Source: Natronosalvus hydrolyticus (GTDB taxonomy: Archaea; Halobacteriota; Halobacteria; Halobacteriales; Natrialbaceae). From it: a stretch of 64,000 nt of DNA. Position 1 is the first letter of the stretch, and every line of letters starts with the position of its first letter. Shown here in pieces: positions 53,056 through 60,713 of the stretch. A program made the translations under genes and the position numbers. The notes beneath the pieces were generated by a model. The model saw nothing but the letters and a program-made list of their open reading frames with translations, was not told where the DNA came from and searched no databases. The DNA is taken from the NCBI GenBank assembly GCA_025517525.1, contig JAOPJZ010000006.1, positions 124,001 to 188,000 on the forward strand, read 5' to 3'.

Positions 53056-53288
53056 AAGTCGTCGGCAGAAACGACCTTGATGTACTGGAACAGGAGGTCA
53101 ATGAACTGTACTACTCAATGCGGTTCTATTCCAGACTTCTCCACGATCAGGTCTTCGTAGTTCTCGACCTCGTCGTGAACAAACGCCGGGGTCAAGAGAT
53201 TCGGTTCGAGTGTAACTATGAGCTCCCGCGTTTTCGAATCAGCGATGAGGGCAGAGATGACGACGTTGGCATCAATGACCAGCTTCAG
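53052..53288 (-). pseudogene. Decayed VapC-type PIN-domain toxin
   Basis: Minus-strand translation gives KLVIDANVVISALIADSKTR with the PIN Asp, then a central LTPAFVHDEVENYEDLIVEK with the conserved Glu, then an in-frame TGA after GIEPH (about 53119), continuing VVQFIDLLFQYIKVV and ending at a TAG at 53052-53054. No ATG, GTG or TTG lies in frame before the first strand (the codon there is CTG), and the C-terminal metal-site Asp residues are absent. It adjoins the antitoxin gene. A nuclease-dead relic is the simplest reading. Confidence 0.75.
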
Positions 53289-53297
53289 TCGTCGCGT

Positions 53298-53528
53298 CTA
53301 CTCCGATTCTCCTTCGACGCGCTCGCGTCCACGTTCGTTAATCCCATTGGCGATCTCCTGCACGTCGCGCTCGGTGAGTTCGCTCTCGCTAGCGAGTTCG
53401 TCCATCATTTCGAGCGTCTCGATCTTCTCTTGGACAGCCTGTCGCGTGACCTCACTCCAGTTGATCTCCGGATGCTTTTTCATTCGCTCTTTGAGGTCGT
53501 CGTCCACGTTGACCGTGATACTGGGCAT
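53298..53528 (-). CDS. VapB-type (CopG/RHH) antitoxin
   Basis: A 76-residue protein. Residues 1-45 form a ribbon-helix-helix domain (SITVNVDDDLKERMKKHPEI, NWSEVTRQAVQEKIETLEM), which binds DNA and normally represses the operon. The acidic C-terminus (ASESELTERDVQEIANGINE) is the toxin-neutralising part. It lies just before the decayed PIN-domain gene on the same strand, so it is probably an orphaned antitoxin that might still neutralise related toxins. Confidence 0.85.
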   Translation of the reverse strand: MPSITVNVDDDLKERMKKHPEINWSEVTRQAVQEKIETLEMMDELASESELTERDVQEIANGINERGRERVEGESE

Positions 53529-53777
53529 ACAGGAATTTATTCAAGCACAGAGTACTGTGTTTTTCGCTGTGTTTTGTTTCCTTGTACGTAGGAGCCTCAC
53601 GGTTCAAAGACCAATCCGTTCGACGGTCGAACTGGGTTCGCTGCTTACGTTTTGTCCGAATCCAGATGCAGTGAATCGAATTCCGGTAGTACCACCTATC
53701 GCAAATAACTGAGCACGGCAAAAGGCTGCGTATTCCAGTCCGCATTTTATCAGAGTTGCGGGTGGGATCATAGAACT

Positions 53778-54515
53778 ATGGCGGCTAATCCAACGCGACG
53801 TCAGATGCTCTGTGCGACTGGAGCGGCGAGCACGGCCGGATTCGCGGGCTATGTGACCACCGGGAGACAGGACGACGAGGATGAGGACGAAGACACCGAA
53901 TTCAACGCTGTGGACATCATGTTCGTACGGATGATGATTCCTCATCACGAGGGGGCGATCCAGATGGCTGAACTCATCCCGGCGCGAACCAACCGGGAAG
54001 AATTACTCGATCTCCGAACCGAGATAATCGAGGAGCAAGAAGCCGAGATCGATCTCATGTGTGAATTGCTCGATGATGCCGGTGTCGCCGGTTGTGATGA
54101 GGTGGGGAGCATGATGCCCCATGAGATGGGAGAAATGATGCGTGGGAACGGGATGAGTGACGGGATGCACGATAACGATGACGAGATGGACGAGGATGAC
54201 ATGGGTAACGGAATGCACGATGACGATGAGATGAACAACGGAATGCACCCCGACGAGATGGAGGAGATGATGCCGCGGGAGCACATGATGACCCACGACG
54301 ACAGGCGTGAACTCCGTCGCGCCGAAAACGAGGAGTTCGATTGCCTGTTCGCCGAACACATGATTCGCCATCACGAAGGTGCCGTCGTGATGTCCGAGTA
54401 CGTCCTCGACGAAGGTGAATCTGAGCGCGTTGCCGACCTCGCAGAGGGGATTATCGACGCTCAGCAAGAAGAGATTGAACTGATGGAGGAGTGGCGAGAC
54501 GACTGGGATTGTTGA
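53778..54515 (+). CDS. DUF305 family exported protein with Met/Asp-rich insert
   Basis: A 245-residue protein. A twin-arginine-like TRRQMLCATG signal and a short hydrophobic stretch start it. The DUF305 fold is split: DIMFVRMMIPHHEGAIQMAE at the front and CLFAEHMIRHHEGAVVMSEY at the back, both with the family M-I-x-H-H-E-G metal-site motif. Between them is a Met/Asp/His-rich segment of about 70 residues (repeats of GMHDDDEMNNGMHPDEMEEM). DUF305 is commonly linked to copper handling. Two HHEGA sites plus the insert make a strong metal-binding surface protein. Confidence 0.87.
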   Translation: MAANPTRRQMLCATGAASTAGFAGYVTTGRQDDEDEDEDTEFNAVDIMFVRMMIPHHEGAIQMAELIPARTNREELLDLRTEIIEEQEAEIDLMCELLDDAGVAGCDEVGSMMPHEMGEMMRGNGMSDGMHDNDDEMDEDDMGNGMHDDDEMNNGMHPDEMEEMMPREHMMTHDDRRELRRAENEEFDCLFAEHMIRHHEGAVVMSEYVLDEGESERVADLAEGIIDAQQEEIELMEEWRDDWDC

Positions 54516-55056
54516 TGTTAAACCCCTAACTCGGTCTCTTCCGTCTATTCGAGGGGATAGCACCCCGCAATAATTAGTATTCTGTGTGACGAACAACAAG
54601 AGCAGCAGCTGTCACCGAATCACTCCATTCGTTCTTCGCAAACGTCTCTTCAGTGAACGCTCTTCTGTAGGAGATTGTTGATACGGATGCTCCGCTGAGA
54701 TAGCGAACAGCAATCAGACCGCAGAAGGGTTCATGAATTGATTCTTTGATCGGCAGGGAGATAGTAGAATCGCAAGAGGGAACTCCATCAACAATGCGCG
54801 ACACATGAGCGTTGTACGATAATTATTGTAGAGATGATATCATATGGTTGAGCTGAATTGAAGATTGACTAGTCTTTCTATTGATTCTCTGTAGTGAATT
54901 ACCGGGAGACGTCAGCGATAGCCCTATTAAAGCCCCTCTATACCACGGGAACAATCAACTGTCAAACATAAGTGCTTCGCGGACCCGCTTGGGTCGCGGG
55001 TGTGCTTGAGGGTCTTTTTATACACATCTCCAAGGTGCAGATAGAGGTGAACCACA
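54516..55056. other. 541-base region without a recognised gene
   Basis: The DNA is noticeably AT-rich between 54800 and 54960. A minus-strand 76-codon frame (54574-54804) has no recognisable motif and atypical composition. Near 54974 there is an imperfect hairpin (gcggacccgc with its partner gggtcgcgggt). At 55015-55023 tttttatac, with a purine-rich gaggtga at 55044, forms the promoter and ribosome-binding site of the next gene. Confidence 0.5.
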
Positions 55057-55935
55057 ATGACTGTTGACTACCTGAGCAGACGACGCATGCTCACCCTGTC
55101 CGGAGGCGCAGCGACGGTGGCGCTAGCGGGGTGTCTCGGTGGCGACGAGGACGATCCGGGTGTGACGGACGACCATGGCGACGAGGACCACACCGGTGTC
55201 GAAGCCGAACGTGAGGCATACGTGGTGACCTACCACTGGGGATACGCCGTGTTCGACGAACACGGCGACGAACTGGACCAGATCGAAATCGCTCCCGGGA
55301 CGGAGTTAACGATCCATGCGGTGAACGATCACGCCTACGACGCGTTCGAGGCGTTACCTGACCCGGTCGCCGAGCAACTTGACGACTTCGACGCGCTGGC
55401 GCGAACCGAGGAAAAAGTCGAGGCTGGTGAATTCCCCGAGCCAGAGGACGCAACGGTCGAAGGAGTGTACGACGAGGCCCACGGTCGTGGCGGCGACGAT
55501 GATCACGACGATGGCCACAGCCACAGTGTCAGCCGGGAACTCGAAATCGAGTTCCTTCACGACGAAGACGATGATGGCCACGACGATGATGACCACGGTC
55601 ACGACGATGATGACCACGGTCACGACGATGATGGCCACGACGATGATGACCACGACGATGATGACCACGGCCACGACGACGATGACCACGACGATGATGA
55701 CCACGGCCACGACGACGATGACCACGATCACGACCACGAAGATGCCAAGTTGGACCACGGGTTCATGATCGTGGACACCGACATCATGCTGGACGTGCCC
55801 GCAGACAAGGACGAACCGGTGACCGGTTCGGTTGTGTTCGACGAACCCGGCACGTACGAAGCGATGTGCCAGATCGACTGTGGCTACTACCACACGGAGC
55901 AGGTCGAAGAACTGATCGTCGTGACGGAGGAGTGA
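55057..55935 (+). CDS. CuA-like cupredoxin lipoprotein with long His/Asp repeat
   Basis: A 292-residue exported protein. A Tat-type SRRRMLTLSG and lipobox LAGC open it. The cupredoxin fold is split: YVVTYHWGYAVFDEHGDELD at the front and a C-terminal part ending GTYEAMCQIDCGYYHTEQVE, where C-x3-C-x3-H is the CuA loop of COX2-like proteins; the usual Met two to three residues on is missing. Between the halves lies a segment of about 70 residues made of HGHDDDD-type units. It would bind copper and many other divalent ions at the surface. Confidence 0.82.
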   Translation: MTVDYLSRRRMLTLSGGAATVALAGCLGGDEDDPGVTDDHGDEDHTGVEAEREAYVVTYHWGYAVFDEHGDELDQIEIAPGTELTIHAVNDHAYDAFEALPDPVAEQLDDFDALARTEEKVEAGEFPEPEDATVEGVYDEAHGRGGDDDHDDGHSHSVSRELEIEFLHDEDDDGHDDDDHGHDDDDHGHDDDGHDDDDHDDDDHGHDDDDHDDDDHGHDDDDHDHDHEDAKLDHGFMIVDTDIMLDVPADKDEPVTGSVVFDEPGTYEAMCQIDCGYYHTEQVEELIVVTEE

Positions 55936-56042
55936 AAGACGGCCTCGGGTACCGCGACAGCAACGGGCCCTCACGGTACCTATCCACGCACTGAGAAGGT
56001 GGAGATCGATACCACCTCGTACGCCTACCCCTTCCGATTCCA

Positions 56043-56351
56043 ATGCATCCCGAACTCGTCGTTGCAAAACTCGTCGTCGTCCTCCTCGGCTTTAGTATCA
56101 CGTATCAGGCGTTCCGGGGGTATCGCCGCGGTCACGGGAGGACAATGCTTTACGTCGCACTCGGCTTCGCATTCATCAGCGTCGGGGCCGTTATCGAGGG
56201 CCTTCTCTTCGAACTGGATCTGGTTTCGATCTATCAGGCGAGCGCAATCCAGACCCTCATTGCCGCACTCGGGATGCTCTTGGTGCTGTACTCGCTCTAC
56301 CATGGGCGAAACGAGCCCAAGAGATCGACGACAAAGCCAAGAAACAGGTGA
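56043..56351 (+). CDS. Three-helix membrane protein (DUF7521-like), copy 2
   Basis: A 102-residue protein homologous to those at 48531 and 57679: HPELVVAKLVVVLLGFSITY, YRRGHGRTMLYVALGFAFIS, and TLIAALGMLLVLYSLYHGR. Unlike the other two, it has no winged-helix gene next to it; it follows the CuA-like gene on the same strand, 107 bases on, and may be coexpressed with it. Confidence 0.8.
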   Translation: MHPELVVAKLVVVLLGFSITYQAFRGYRRGHGRTMLYVALGFAFISVGAVIEGLLFELDLVSIYQASAIQTLIAALGMLLVLYSLYHGRNEPKRSTTKPRNR

Positions 56352-56416
56352 ATCAGGGATCGTAACCGCCACTCAACAGCGGTTTCCGCGGAGAGTTGAG
56401 GGAAAAACACACTATT

Positions 56417-57541
56417 ATGAACACAGCCAATCAGCAACGTGACCGTACGCCAGGTGGTCTTGACATCCCTTCGGCGTCCCGCCGAAGTTTTTTGACACTA
56501 GCCGGAAGTACAGCGACAATCGCTTTCGCCGGCTGTCTCGGGGGTGACGACCGAAGCTCAGACGCTTTCGCGTACGTCACCAACACTGCCGACGGAACTG
56601 TCTCGGTTATCGATCAGCGTGAACGATCGGTGATAGATACGGTTGATGTCGCCGACCGAACATCTCACGGGGTCGCCGCACATCCCGATGGCGATGAACT
56701 ATACGTTAGCGATGCTGGAAACGGACATATCTACGTCGTCTCGACGAGTGACTTCGAGAAATCCGAGACGATCGACGTCGACATGCACGTTCACGGCCTC
56801 GACGTAACTCCAAACGGACGACAGCTGTACGTCTCGGGCGATCATTCGGAGGATGATGGTCACGGCGAAGGGGACGACCACGATCACGACCATGACCAAG
56901 AAGACGACCACGAGGGTATCAGCGGTGAAGGCGAACTAGCCGTCATCGACACCGAAGACTACGACGTTCTCGACAGGATCGAAACTGAGGGTTCTGGACA
57001 CACGTATTTCGGCTCCGGGGATCGAGCCTACACGACGATGTACCACTTTGGCGAACGCCATCAGAATACGAACGCATTTGGAGTCATCGACCGCGAGGGG
57101 TTGACGATGTCGATGACTGTTCCAGTAAGTGACGGCGTCGTCAATGTGATGGCGACGGCGGAAGAGGATGACGTCGTGTATTGTGGAAGTCGGATGGCCA
57201 ACTCCGTCTCAGTCATCGATACGAAACGCTGGGTCGAAGAGCAGCGGTTTTCGACCGGAGCGGAAACGCACGGACTCGCCGTATCTCCTGATGGAGAGCA
57301 TTTGTGGACAGCCAACCGAGGCAGTAACGACGTCAGAGTGATCGACCGCGAAACGGGCGGAATCGTCGAAACGATAGATAGCGGTGGTGATAATCACCTG
57401 TCGTTCTCTCCCGATACCCACGACGCCTATGTTACCTCGATCGAGTCAAACGAAGTCATCGTCATCGATAGTGAGAGCTACGAGATTGAAGGACGGATCG
57501 ATGTTGGTAGCCAACCACACGAACTCGTCTTCGGAACGTAA
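56417..57541 (+). CDS. YVTN-type beta-propeller lipoprotein with His/Asp insert
   Basis: A 374-residue exported protein. A Tat-like SRRSFLTLAG and lipobox FAGC lead into a seven-bladed YVTN propeller (FAYVTNTADGTVSVIDQRER, HPDGDELYVSDAG, VSPDGEHLWTANRGSNDVRV). In blade 3 a loop of about 30 residues is His/Asp-rich (HGEGDDHDHDHDQEDDHEG). Such propellers are surface binding scaffolds in methanogens and haloarchaea. The insert again suggests divalent-metal binding. The ATG at 56417 is used; 56396 lacks a ribosome-binding site and adds seven residues. Confidence 0.87.
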   Translation: MNTANQQRDRTPGGLDIPSASRRSFLTLAGSTATIAFAGCLGGDDRSSDAFAYVTNTADGTVSVIDQRERSVIDTVDVADRTSHGVAAHPDGDELYVSDAGNGHIYVVSTSDFEKSETIDVDMHVHGLDVTPNGRQLYVSGDHSEDDGHGEGDDHDHDHDQEDDHEGISGEGELAVIDTEDYDVLDRIETEGSGHTYFGSGDRAYTTMYHFGERHQNTNAFGVIDREGLTMSMTVPVSDGVVNVMATAEEDDVVYCGSRMANSVSVIDTKRWVEEQRFSTGAETHGLAVSPDGEHLWTANRGSNDVRVIDRETGGIVETIDSGGDNHLSFSPDTHDAYVTSIESNEVIVIDSESYEIEGRIDVGSQPHELVFGT

Positions 57542-57678
57542 CGACGCTCACTCCCTGTGGGCGACGAAGAAAAAGTAGCATGGATCAAATTCTTGGGATG
57601 GGTTCAACAATAGGAGTTTCCCCTTCGATTAAGTTGGGTACAGTTCCGACAAAGAACAGACAAGAAAGTCGCCATCGA

Positions 57679-58002
57679 TCACGGTTGATTCCGCTCGCGT
57701 ATAATAATCTGGCTACTCATTGAACCACCGTACAGGGAGTACAACACGAACAGCATTCCGAATGCGACGATTCCTGTCTGAATCGAGCTCGCCTGATAAA
57801 TTGTTAGGATATCCAACTCGTACAGGAGTCCTTCGATAACGGATCCGACACTAATGAACAGAAAACCGATACTAACGAACAGCATCGGACGACCATTTCC
57901 GCGCCGATAACTCCGATAGGCCTGATACGCGATCAGCAGGCCCAGGGTTACGACGATGAGTTTGGCGATAACGAGTTCGGTGTGTGCAGTTACGTGGACC
58001 AT
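57679..58002 (-). CDS. Three-helix membrane protein (DUF7521-like), copy 3
   Basis: A 107-residue protein. The three helices (LVIAKLIVVTLGLLIAYQAY, PMLFVSIGFLFISVGSVIEG and GIVAFGMLFVLYSLYGGS) and the loop YRSYRRGNG are nearly the same as in copy 1. It starts two bases after the stop of the winged-helix gene, exactly as in copy 1. The C-terminus (QIIIRERNQP) faces the cytoplasm. Confidence 0.83.
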   Translation of the reverse strand: MVHVTAHTELVIAKLIVVTLGLLIAYQAYRSYRRGNGRPMLFVSIGFLFISVGSVIEGLLYELDILTIYQASSIQTGIVAFGMLFVLYSLYGGSMSSQIIIRERNQP

Positions 58003-58004
58003 TG

Positions 58005-58352
58005 TTATTCGTTTCTGATATCATTCCACATACGGGCGAATCGATCGGCAGTATCTTCTTCGATTTCGATTCGAATTTCGTACTGCCCATTGTTCAGAAG
58101 AACGTGGACGCCTTCGAGTCCGGTTTTGTATACCGATCGGTGATGCCCGTCCGGATCGATCTGTGTATTTTCGGTCACCAATCCGAGCGATTGGAGTTGT
58201 TCCAACCGACGATAGACCGTTCGTTCAGAGACGTCGCACGCCTCAACGAGTTCCGGAGCAGACATCGCTTGCTGGCTCGTATGTGCCAAGATATCCCGCG
58301 TATGCTCGTCGGCCATGAGGTCGAGCACCTCGTCCAACTCCGGATCGGCCAT
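58005..58352 (-). CDS. Winged-helix regulator of the HTH-DUF7521 pair, copy 2
   Basis: A 115-residue protein, the same length as the regulator at 48842 and similar end to end. The winged helix (VLDLMADEHTRDILAHTSQQ, DVSERTVYRRLEQLQSLGLV) is followed by the same signature (DPDGHHRSVYKTGLEGVHVL, EIEEDTADRFARMWNDIRNE). A TATA box and a palindrome cover the promoter and start, suggesting autoregulation. Confidence 0.87.
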   Translation of the reverse strand: MADPELDEVLDLMADEHTRDILAHTSQQAMSAPELVEACDVSERTVYRRLEQLQSLGLVTENTQIDPDGHHRSVYKTGLEGVHVLLNNGQYEIRIEIEEDTADRFARMWNDIRNE

Positions 58353-58354
58353 TC

Positions 58355-58391
58355 ATGTGGGGGTATTCATCACCCACATATAAACTCAAGG
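58355..58391 (-). promoter_or_regulatory. TATA box and palindromic operator of the wHTH-DUF7521 operon
   Basis: On the minus strand a TATA-like gtttatat lies about 27-34 bases before the ATG at 58352. Between TATA and ATG is an inverted repeat with arms atgtggg (58355-58361) and cccacat (58373-58379) and an 11-base spacer. The upstream arm touches the TATA box. Binding of the encoded regulator here would block transcription, a classical archaeal autorepressor design. Confidence 0.55.
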
Positions 58392-58484
58392 AGTAATTCC
58401 AACACGGCCAAAAGAGCATGTAACCGGTCATGAAGGACACGACTCGTGGCTAACGACTCCCAACACAGCTATTTTGTTGATGAA

Positions 58485-59252
58485 TTATATGAGGTGGTCA
58501 ACACATTTGCGGATCGTCTCCGGATCTGCAGCCCGTCCGAGGAGGCGTTGGCCTGGGAAATCGGTGAAGACAGTTTCTGGTTGATGCTCATCCGATGGGT
58601 CATCAACCGAGACCGTCGTTCCCATAATGAACCCAACCACTTTACCCGAGAGAGTTAGAAGCGGAGATCCGCTACTTCCTGGCCCGCAAGGGATGTCCGC
58701 GAGAAATCCGGAGTCATGGGGCCGGTCGAACGATCCGTAACTTATCACCCACGATCCGATTGCGGTAGGATGTCCGATTTGAACAAGCGGAATGTTTGAT
58801 TCGGACGTGGCTTCGAACGAGACATCAAGCGTGAGTGGATCGTGATTGGTACCCTTTGCTTCGACGAGCGCAAGATCAACGTTCTCGTGTTCACCAAGAA
58901 CGCGTCCTTCTATCGTCTTCCCCTCGAACGTTTCGAGTTCAGCGGTATCCGAATCAATGACGTGAGAGCACGTTAGAACAACGTCTTCTTTGATTAACCA
59001 TCCTGTTGCCGATTCAACCCGAACAACGGATTTCCGGGCAGCCAGACCAGTATCCAGTGCTCTTTTCTGCATTTGATCGTCGATTTCGGCCTCACTTGTC
59101 CCTGCAGAACCAGATCCTCTATCAAGACATCCAGCAACTGAAAGACTCCCACCGGCAACCCCGCAGTACAGAGCTGCTCGACGGGTGACGTTGAATTCAT
59201 TTTCTGGAGTCGTACTCTCCGGGGAAGTACCGTGCTCTGGAATTTTAGTCAT
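58485..59252 (-). CDS. Tat-exported trypsin-like serine protease lipoprotein
   Basis: A 255-residue protein. After about 20 residues comes a Tat-like TRRAALYCG and a lipobox VAGC. The chymotrypsin-fold triad is readable: DVVLTCSHVIDSDTAELETF with the His, HENVDLALVEAKG with the Asp, and CGPGSSGSPLLTLSGKVVGF with the nucleophile Ser in GSSGSP. It would act in the cell envelope, perhaps in stress response. There is no PDZ domain, unlike DegP/HtrA. It precedes no clear substrate gene. Confidence 0.85.
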   Translation of the reverse strand: MTKIPEHGTSPESTTPENEFNVTRRAALYCGVAGGSLSVAGCLDRGSGSAGTSEAEIDDQMQKRALDTGLAARKSVVRVESATGWLIKEDVVLTCSHVIDSDTAELETFEGKTIEGRVLGEHENVDLALVEAKGTNHDPLTLDVSFEATSESNIPLVQIGHPTAIGSWVISYGSFDRPHDSGFLADIPCGPGSSGSPLLTLSGKVVGFIMGTTVSVDDPSDEHQPETVFTDFPGQRLLGRAADPETIRKCVDHLI

Positions 59253-59256
59253 TGCT

Positions 59257-59931
59257 CTATTTTTGGAGGTCCTGACGGTGGTTCTGGAACGAACGGCGAT
59301 GACGGAGCCGTCCGCGAACGAACGGTCGGACTGGCGGGATACCGGTACGTAGCCGTGTTATTTCGATAACGTCGAGTGACCGCGGTTGAACGAACACTGT
59401 CGGGGTTCGCCGCGTCAAGTGGCATCCGCCAGCGATTCGTCGCCAAACCGGTGCGATCGCTTTTTGAAGACGCGATTGCCACCCATCAGCAGCGACGTGT
59501 TCGAGAAACCGGAACTCTCCACCAGGTTTCAGCACGCGTACGACTTCGCCGATTGCAGTCTCGACGTCCGGGATTGTACAGAAGACCATCGATGCAATGA
59601 CGACATCGAATGAATCGCTGGGATAGGGAAGCGATTCAGCCCGTGCCGATCGAATCTCGACATCAAGGTCTAGTTTTTCGGTCCGGCTTCGAGCTCGTTT
59701 TCTCATGTGAGGATCGGGGTCGATCGCGTAAAATTCGATCGCCTGGTTCGAAGCAGCTTCCTCGGCAAAAAACGGAAACATCGCCCCGGTACCAGTGCCA
59801 AGATCCAGCACTCGTCCATCGAGGTCCTGTGCTAAGTATTCACGATGCGGCCGCAGTATGGTTCGTTCTGCAAGCCATGTTGCCGGGTCGTATATCGCTG
59901 CAAACACCGGATGTGACAGTTCTTTAGTCAT
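59257..59931 (-). CDS. Class I SAM-dependent methyltransferase
   Basis: A 224-residue methyltransferase. Motif I is RVLDLGTGTGAMFPFFAEEA, the acidic loop FYAIDPDPHMRKRARSR, and motif IV FDVVIASMVFCTIPDVETA; GEFRFLEHVAADGWQSRLQK follows. It resembles the thiol/quinone/arsenite-type UbiE-like group. The ATG at 59931 overlaps the ABC permease stop by four bases (ATGA), so it is coupled to the ABC export operon. Confidence 0.85.
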   Translation of the reverse strand: MTKELSHPVFAAIYDPATWLAERTILRPHREYLAQDLDGRVLDLGTGTGAMFPFFAEEAASNQAIEFYAIDPDPHMRKRARSRTEKLDLDVEIRSARAESLPYPSDSFDVVIASMVFCTIPDVETAIGEVVRVLKPGGEFRFLEHVAADGWQSRLQKAIAPVWRRIAGGCHLTRRTPTVFVQPRSLDVIEITRLRTGIPPVRPFVRGRLRHRRSFQNHRQDLQK

Positions 59932-60713
59932 GGTATCACCTGAAGGCGAGACGTTTGTTGTCCACCAGTGAGTCGATAGAAAAGAAGGACTGCTACCGTC
60001 CCGACGAGAAAGAGATACCCGAGCGACCATCCCAGATGAACGAGCGTATCCGGCTGCGCTGTAAGACCTGCGTCGAAGACGACTTCCATCGGATGGTATC
60101 CTGGAAGAATTTTCACCCACCACGTGTCTTCGCCCATTGGAAAGAGCGGTGATTGAAAGAGACCGATGTCGAGCATTGAGGCAACGAGGATCGTCCATAG
60201 GCCAGCCACCCTGTCGAAGACGACACCCAGTAGCATCCCGACGAATCCGTACAGTAGCGTTACCACAAAGATAGCCAGGACAAACAACATCGGTTGTTCA
60301 GGCCTGACGTCGTAGGCCATGACACCCACAGTGACCACTGTCACCAGTGTTACCAGAACACTGAGCGTTCCGAGACGAGCAAGGATCACCTCACGCGCCC
60401 GGTAGCCTGCCAGCACCAGCCGACCATCGACGTTCCGCGCATCCTGCATGAGTAACAGCCCGACGATCCCCGCGATGATGGTGCTCGTGAGCGGCGTCAT
60501 CGCAACGCCGTGGACTTCTGGGAGGCCTCGCATGACGGTCTGCGTTTCCCCGTCAATAGGGAGCTCGATCGGCATCTGCGCGTCTTGCGTGACGGCGAAC
60601 GCGACGGTGATAAACGCGATCGGGAGCGCGATCAGCAACCCGACGAGCACGTAGTTGCGGGCAGTTTCTCGGAAGCTGATCCGGAACATCGTCATGGTGC
60701 GACGACCGCTCAT
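59928..60713 (-). CDS. ABC-2 type exporter permease, second subunit
   Basis: A 261-residue, six-helix protein: FRISFRETARNYVLVGLLIA at the start, a large outer loop (MPIELPIDGETQTVMRGLPE), then helices through FVLAIFVVTLLYGFVGMLLG and HLGWSLGYLFLVGTVAVLLF. It is homologous in layout to the permease upstream and probably forms a heterodimer with it. The ATG at 60713 overlaps the previous stop (ATGA). Together with the ATPase it forms an exporter of unknown substrate. Confidence 0.87.
   Translation of the reverse strand: MSGRRTMTMFRISFRETARNYVLVGLLIALPIAFITVAFAVTQDAQMPIELPIDGETQTVMRGLPEVHGVAMTPLTSTIIAGIVGLLLMQDARNVDGRLVLAGYRAREVILARLGTLSVLVTLVTVVTVGVMAYDVRPEQPMLFVLAIFVVTLLYGFVGMLLGVVFDRVAGLWTILVASMLDIGLFQSPLFPMGEDTWWVKILPGYHPMEVVFDAGLTAQPDTLVHLGWSLGYLFLVGTVAVLLFYRLTGGQQTSRLQVIP

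Noticed and set aside
54574..54804. Minus-strand 76-codon frame
   Set aside because: No recognisable motif, atypical composition for a halophile protein, and no promoter signal.
55354..56067. Minus-strand ORF with Val/Ile-rich repeats opposite the CuA-like gene
   Set aside because: It is the antisense translation of the His/Asp codon repeat, giving artificial hydrophobic runs.
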